This document shows positions 55,593 to 60,084 of a DNA stretch of 60,084 nt, piece by piece. The translations under genes were made by a program, and so were the position numbers. Below the pieces are notes generated by a model. The model had not been told where the DNA came from. It saw only the letters and a list, made by a program, of their open reading frames with translations, and did not search any database. Positions within the stretch are counted from its first letter, which is position 1, and each line of letters opens with the position of its first letter. The stretch is from a bacterium. GTDB taxonomy: Bacteria; CAIWAD01. The stretch is from the NCBI GenBank assembly GCA_030685015.1, contig JAUXWS010000020.1, positions 1 through 60,084 on the forward strand, read 5' to 3'.

Positions 55593-57175
55593 GTGGCCGT
55601 GAACACGTCGGCCCGGGACAGCGTGCCGGTGATGGTGACCAGCCTGGGCCTGGTGCTCATCCTCCTCATGCTGGGCCTTGTCTTGTGGCTGATCCTGTCG
55701 CGCGGACTGGCCTCCCTCTGGCCCCACCCGCTCGAGCGCTTCGACCTGCACGACGGCCGCGTCGTGTTGGGGGAGGTCTGGGAGGAACTGGAGGGACCGG
55801 AGGGCGCCCGCCTCCGCCTGCGGGTCGGCAACCGTGAACTGACCGGGCAGGATGTGGTGCTGCTCGATCTCAGCGAGGTCAGCGCGCGCCAGCGGCCCGC
55901 CGACGCCATCCTGGTCGAGCGCCACGAGAACGGAGTGTTCGTGGGCTGGCTGGCCGGGATCGAGGGGCCGGGGCTCTCGCTGGCGGGGGACAGCCCGGAA
56001 CTGCGCCGCCGGCTGGATGAGGCGATCCGCGCCAGCGGGCGCCTCGACGACCAGTTGCGGGAACGCCAGGAGCGGGCCCGACGCCTCTCCCTGAAGCGCG
56101 GACGCTGGGAGGAGAAGCTGGCCCGCCGGGACGGCCCCTCTCCTGGCGCGGACCGCCTGCAGGGCCGGATGGAGGCGGCGTCGGTGGAACTGCGCACCTT
56201 GGACGCGGAGCTGGACAGCCTTTATGTCCTGGCGGCGCAGTGGAGCCTGGTGATGCGCACGTCGTCGTCGGACAACGTGTCGCTGCCGCTGCTGCAGGTG
56301 GTGCGCTGGGTGCCGGTCAACGAATTGGGGACGCCGGCGCGCCTGGGGCTCTACCTCAAGCGCCTGTGGGGCTTTCTCAGCGAGGAGCCGCGCGAGTCCA
56401 ACACGGCGGGCGGCGTCTGGCCGGCCATCTTCGGCACGGTGCTCATGGTGCTGCTCATGTCGCTGGCGGCGGCCCCCCTGGGCGTGATGACCGCCGTCTA
56501 CCTGCACGACTACGCCAAGCAGGGCCTGCTCGTGCGCCTCATCCGCCTGGCGGTGAACAACCTGGCCGGGGTGCCCTCCATCGTCTTCGGCATTTTCGGC
56601 CTGGGCTTCTTCATCTACTTCACAGGCGGCAGCCTCGACCAGCTCTTCTTCTCCGAGCGGCTGCCCGAACCCACCTACGGCACCGGCGGCATCCTCTGGG
56701 CCAGCCTCACCCTCGCCCTGCTCACCTTGCCCGTGGTGGTGGTGGCCACCCTGGAGGGGCTCGCCGCCGTCTCCCGCACCACGCGCATGGCCGCCCTTGC
56801 CCTGGGCGCCACGCGATGGCAGATGATCCGCCAGGTGGTGCTGCCCAACGCCATGCCCGGCATCCTGACCGGCCTCATCCTGGCCGTGAGCCGGGCCGCC
56901 GGCGAGGTGGCCCCCCTCATGATCACGGGCGTGGTCAAGCTGGCGCCCAGCCTGGCCCTGGACGGGGACTTCCCCTTCCTGCACCTGGAGCGCAAGTTCA
57001 TGCACCTGGGCTTCCACATCTACGACCTGGGCTTCCAGAGCCCCAACGTGGAGGCGGCCAAGCCCATGCTCTACGCCACGGCCCTCCTTTTGATCTGCAT
57101 GGTGCTCTTGCTCAACCTGACGGCGATCCTGCTGCGCAACCATTTGCGCAAGGTCTACAAACAGGCGGCCTTCTG

Positions 57176-57176
<1 letters not shown>
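55593..57176 (+). CDS. pstA: Phosphate ABC transporter permease PstA, long form
   Basis: The 527-residue permease (E. coli PstA has ~296) carries an insert of ~220 residues between helix 1 (~10-35) and the core. The insert includes a coiled-coil part ([20 protein letters not shown]). The core has [20 protein letters not shown], the coupling loop [20 protein letters not shown] and [14 protein letters not shown]. It starts with a GTG immediately after the pstC stop and overlaps pstB (TGATG). Confidence 0.93.
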
Positions 57177-57982
<806 letters not shown>

Positions 57983-57998
57983 TGGATCCGGAGGAGAG

Positions 57999-58727
57999 AT
58001 GACCAAGCACATGCTGCGCGCCCTCAACCTGCTCAAGGACCGCGTCGAGGAGCTGGGCCGCACCGTGCAGCGGGCGACCGCCGACGCCGTGCGCAGCGTG
58101 ATCGAGGGCGACCAGGCCCTGGCCAAGCGCATCATCGAGGGGGACCGCCGCATCGACCAGGAGGAGGTGGAGGTGGAGGAGGAGTGCCTCAAGGTGCTCG
58201 CCCTGCACCAGCCGGTGGCCACCGACCTGCGCCTGCTGGTGGGCATTCTCAAGCTCAACAACGACCTGGAGCGCATCGGCGACCTGGCCGTGACCATCGC
58301 GGGCAACGCGGGCAAGATCGACCTGTCCGGCGACGCGCGCCTGGCGGACATCCTCCAGCGCCTCTCCGGCCGCAGCCAGGACATGCTGCAGCTGGGCCTG
58401 GACAGCCTCGTCCACCAGGACCAGGAGCTGGCGCGGCGGGTCTGTGCCGACGACGACGACGTGGACAACCTCTACTCGCTGTTCCGCTCGGCGATCCAGG
58501 AGACCCTGGCCGCGGAGACGGGCCACAACGACCTGACGCGCATCGAGAGCCTGATGCGGGCCATCAGCGTCAGCCGCAGCCTGGAGCGCATCGCCGACCA
58601 CGCCACCAACATCGCCGAGGACGTCATCTACATGGTGTCGGGGGAGATTCCCCGCCACGGCGCCCTGCGCGATCTGCGTCTGTGGAAGGACGCCACCCAC
58701 AGCCCGCCCGACGGGTCGGCGGGATAA
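57999..58727 (+). CDS. phoU: PhoU, phosphate signalling regulator
   Basis: The 242-residue all-helical protein is made of two PhoU repeats, each with an acidic metal-binding ExxxD-type motif (LKLNNDLERIGDLAVTIAGN and ISVSRSLERIADHATNIAED). It couples the Pst transporter to the PhoR/PhoB sensor pair in other bacteria; no phoR or phoB is in this window. AGGAG precedes the ATG. Confidence 0.95.
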   Translation: MTKHMLRALNLLKDRVEELGRTVQRATADAVRSVIEGDQALAKRIIEGDRRIDQEEVEVEEECLKVLALHQPVATDLRLLVGILKLNNDLERIGDLAVTIAGNAGKIDLSGDARLADILQRLSGRSQDMLQLGLDSLVHQDQELARRVCADDDDVDNLYSLFRSAIQETLAAETGHNDLTRIESLMRAISVSRSLERIADHATNIAEDVIYMVSGEIPRHGALRDLRLWKDATHSPPDGSAG

Positions 58728-58770
58728 GGTCGAAGCCAACGGATCATCCACCAATCACAAGGAGCAATCG

Positions 58771-59733
58771 ATGTCCAAGAGCATTTTGATGAGTGTCCTG
58801 CTGACCACGGCGGCCGTCCAGGCGGCGGACCTGAGCAGCCTGATCTTCTACGAGTACACGCACAACGCCACCGAGGGAGTGGCCGAGGACGGCAAGTTCG
58901 AGACGGGCCGCGCCTACCTGACCATCACGGGCAAGCCGGCCGACAACCTGGCCTACAAGCTGCAGTTCGACGTGGAGCGGGCCGGTTCGGACGCGGGCGA
59001 CCGGTCGCTGGAGGCCTATGTCAAGAACGCCTGCGTGGACTGGTCGACGGACTACGGCAAGTGGACCTTCGGCATGCAGGGCATGAACCTGTTCAACGTG
59101 CAGGAGAACACCTTCGGCAACCGCTTCCTGTCCAAGCCGCTTATGGACGAGCACAAGTTCAGCAGCAGCGCCGACATGGGCGTGGGCTACGCCAACTCCC
59201 TCGGCGGGCTGTTCAAGGCCAGCCTGCTCTGGACCAACGGCGCCGGCTACAAGAAACCGGAGAACGACAAGTACAAGAAGCTCTCGCTGCAGCTGGTGGC
59301 GGGCGAGACGGCGCTGAACAAGCATGACGGCTGGAACGCCGGCCTGGTCTACAGCCTGGAGCCCATCAACGCCGACGACGCCACCAACGTGATGGGCCTC
59401 TTCGGCGGCTGGGCGGGGATGGGCGCCCGGCTGGGCGTGGAGTTCGACACCAAGACGACGACGGGCGCCACCGACGTGACGGGCCAGATCATCGGCTTCT
59501 ACGTCAACTACCAGCTGCCCGTCGGATTGCCGCTGGATCTCTTCGCCCAGGTGGCGCTGGTGGATCCGGACACGGACACGGACGACGACGGCAAGACCGA
59601 TCTCATGGTCGGTGTCGCTTTCAAGCCGGCCAAGGGCCTGGTGATCGCCCCCAACCTGCGGACCATCTCCCACGAGGCCTCAGGCTCCGACCCCGACACC
59701 TGGTACCGGGTCAACTTCGAGTTCAAGATCTGA
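58771..59733 (+). CDS. Outer-membrane beta-barrel porin of the phosphate operon
   Basis: A 320-residue protein with a short signal peptide (LMSVLLTTAAVQAAD), then alternating amphipathic strands (RAYLTITGKPADNLAYKLQF, IIGFYVNYQLPVGLPLDLFA) and a C-terminal aromatic strand ending in YRVNFEFKI, the usual outer-membrane insertion signal. It resembles phosphate-selective porins (OprP/OprO) in layout. Its place after phoU suggests phosphate uptake across the outer membrane. Substrate selectivity is inferred. Confidence 0.8.
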   Translation: MSKSILMSVLLTTAAVQAADLSSLIFYEYTHNATEGVAEDGKFETGRAYLTITGKPADNLAYKLQFDVERAGSDAGDRSLEAYVKNACVDWSTDYGKWTFGMQGMNLFNVQENTFGNRFLSKPLMDEHKFSSSADMGVGYANSLGGLFKASLLWTNGAGYKKPENDKYKKLSLQLVAGETALNKHDGWNAGLVYSLEPINADDATNVMGLFGGWAGMGARLGVEFDTKTTTGATDVTGQIIGFYVNYQLPVGLPLDLFAQVALVDPDTDTDDDGKTDLMVGVAFKPAKGLVIAPNLRTISHEASGSDPDTWYRVNFEFKI

Positions 59734-59755
59734 GGTTGGCTGGCCAGCCTGGGCG

Positions 59756-59788
59756 GGACCCCGTGGACTCTGCCACGGGGTCCTTCTC
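59756..59788 (+). terminator. Intrinsic terminator of the pst operon
   Basis: Perfect 11-bp stem GGACCCCGTGG / CCACGGGGTCC with a 6-base loop, followed by TTCTC. It lies 22 bases after the porin stop codon and only 9 bases before the start of the group II intron. Confidence 0.9.
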
Positions 59789-59792
59789 ACTC

Positions 59793-60084
59793 GTGCGCCC
59801 AGCATGGGCGCCGTCCTGGAGGTGCAAGGCCTCCCGTAAGCAGACCATCGCGAACGAAGTGAAGCGCAACTGCGGAAGGGCAACCGACCGTGGGAAGGAA
59901 GCGTGGAGCGCAAACCGCGGGTGGATGAACAAGAACCGGATACGAGGCGACGCCGGACGGGGCGAGCGGGCGAGTGATCGCGAAACTCCGATGGTCAAGG
60001 TCCAGGCGGCGTAGATCCGGCCATCGTGCGGTGAAGGACGGCATGCTTAGCTGGGGAGATCCCGCCTTGGGCCTGAAAGGGCCA
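59793..60084 (+). mobile_element. Group II intron, 5' part, probably class IIC (runs off window)
   Basis: The sequence begins with the group II 5' consensus GTGCG and the hairpin GCGCCC-AGCAT-GGGCGC, followed by GGAGG-TGCAAG-GCCTCC. Further on, GGTGAAGGACGGCATGC and GCTTAGCTGGGGAGATCCCG resemble the 3' part of domain I in IIC introns such as the one of Oceanobacillus iheyensis. Class C introns insert just after terminator hairpins, as here, 10 bases after the pst terminator stem. The reverse transcriptase gene and 3' end must lie beyond 60084. The open frame 59736-60014 across it is part of the intron RNA and not a gene. Confidence 0.8.

Noticed and set aside
53409-57143. 1244-codon minus-strand open frame opposite pstC and pstA
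   Set aside because: A shadow of recognised genes; low-complexity Gln/His/Gly/Glu composition and no family motif.
59736-60014. 92-codon open frame after the porin
   Set aside because: It lies within the terminator and group II intron RNA, has no ribosome-binding site, and its sequence is explained by conserved intron structure.

Overview
The window is high-GC DNA from a Gram-negative, respiring bacterium. It encodes outer-membrane proteins (a TolC-type channel and a porin), lipoproteins, a cbb3 oxidase, a chemoreceptor and tripartite metal efflux. Most genes look ordinary and vertically inherited. The fused ccoN-ccoO gene and the long PstC and PstA proteins occur in several deep Gram-negative lineages, including the FCB group, but nothing here fixes the phylum. 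No rRNA, tRNA or CRISPR array was seen.

Left part (1-14900) is the accessory region. It opens with the cut-off end of a ThiF/E1-like enzyme, then a Cas6-type RNA endonuclease and a NYN (LabA-like) nuclease, with no array or other cas gene in view. A minus-strand operon of six genes follows (7825 down to 2597). It ends in a CHAT caspase-like protease with helical repeats and also carries a possibly sigma-like protein and four proteins I cannot assign. This is the best candidate for an undescribed conflict or signalling system. Downstream lie wrecks of an IS630-type transposase and a tyrosine recombinase, a dispersed palindromic repeat, a copper-resistance group (CopA, a DUF302 protein, a small membrane protein), an orphan Vsr endonuclease, a lipoprotein, an 11-bp tandem repeat and a pair of hairpins.

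Middle part (14942-33044): an ABC-2 exporter (ATPase and two permeases) faces away from a Mn/Zn/Fe-type ABC importer whose two permease genes are separated by a 315-bp tandem duplication. Next come an aldo/keto reductase, an unknown conserved protein and fumarylacetoacetase in one operon; a heavy-metal RND efflux operon (small Cys/His-rich protein, TolC-like channel, His-rich adaptor, CzcA/CusA-type pump); a nitroreductase; and a fasciclin lipoprotein.

Right part (33221-60084): an FNR-like regulator is divergent from a complete cbb3 oxidase operon (ccoNO, Q, P, G, H, a TauE/SafE-like protein, I, S), with a perfect FNR box between them. Then an ECF sigma factor with a probable anti-sigma protein, a large hybrid sensor kinase, an isocitrate/isopropylmalate dehydrogenase family enzyme, a chemoreceptor, and a phosphate operon (pstS, C, A, B, phoU, porin). 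That operon ends in a strong terminator, directly followed by the 5' end of a group II intron that runs off the window.

Themes: oxygen-responsive respiration, metal homeostasis (copper supply to the oxidase, copper and divalent-metal export, metal import) and phosphate uptake, next to a mobile-element-scarred defence-like island.
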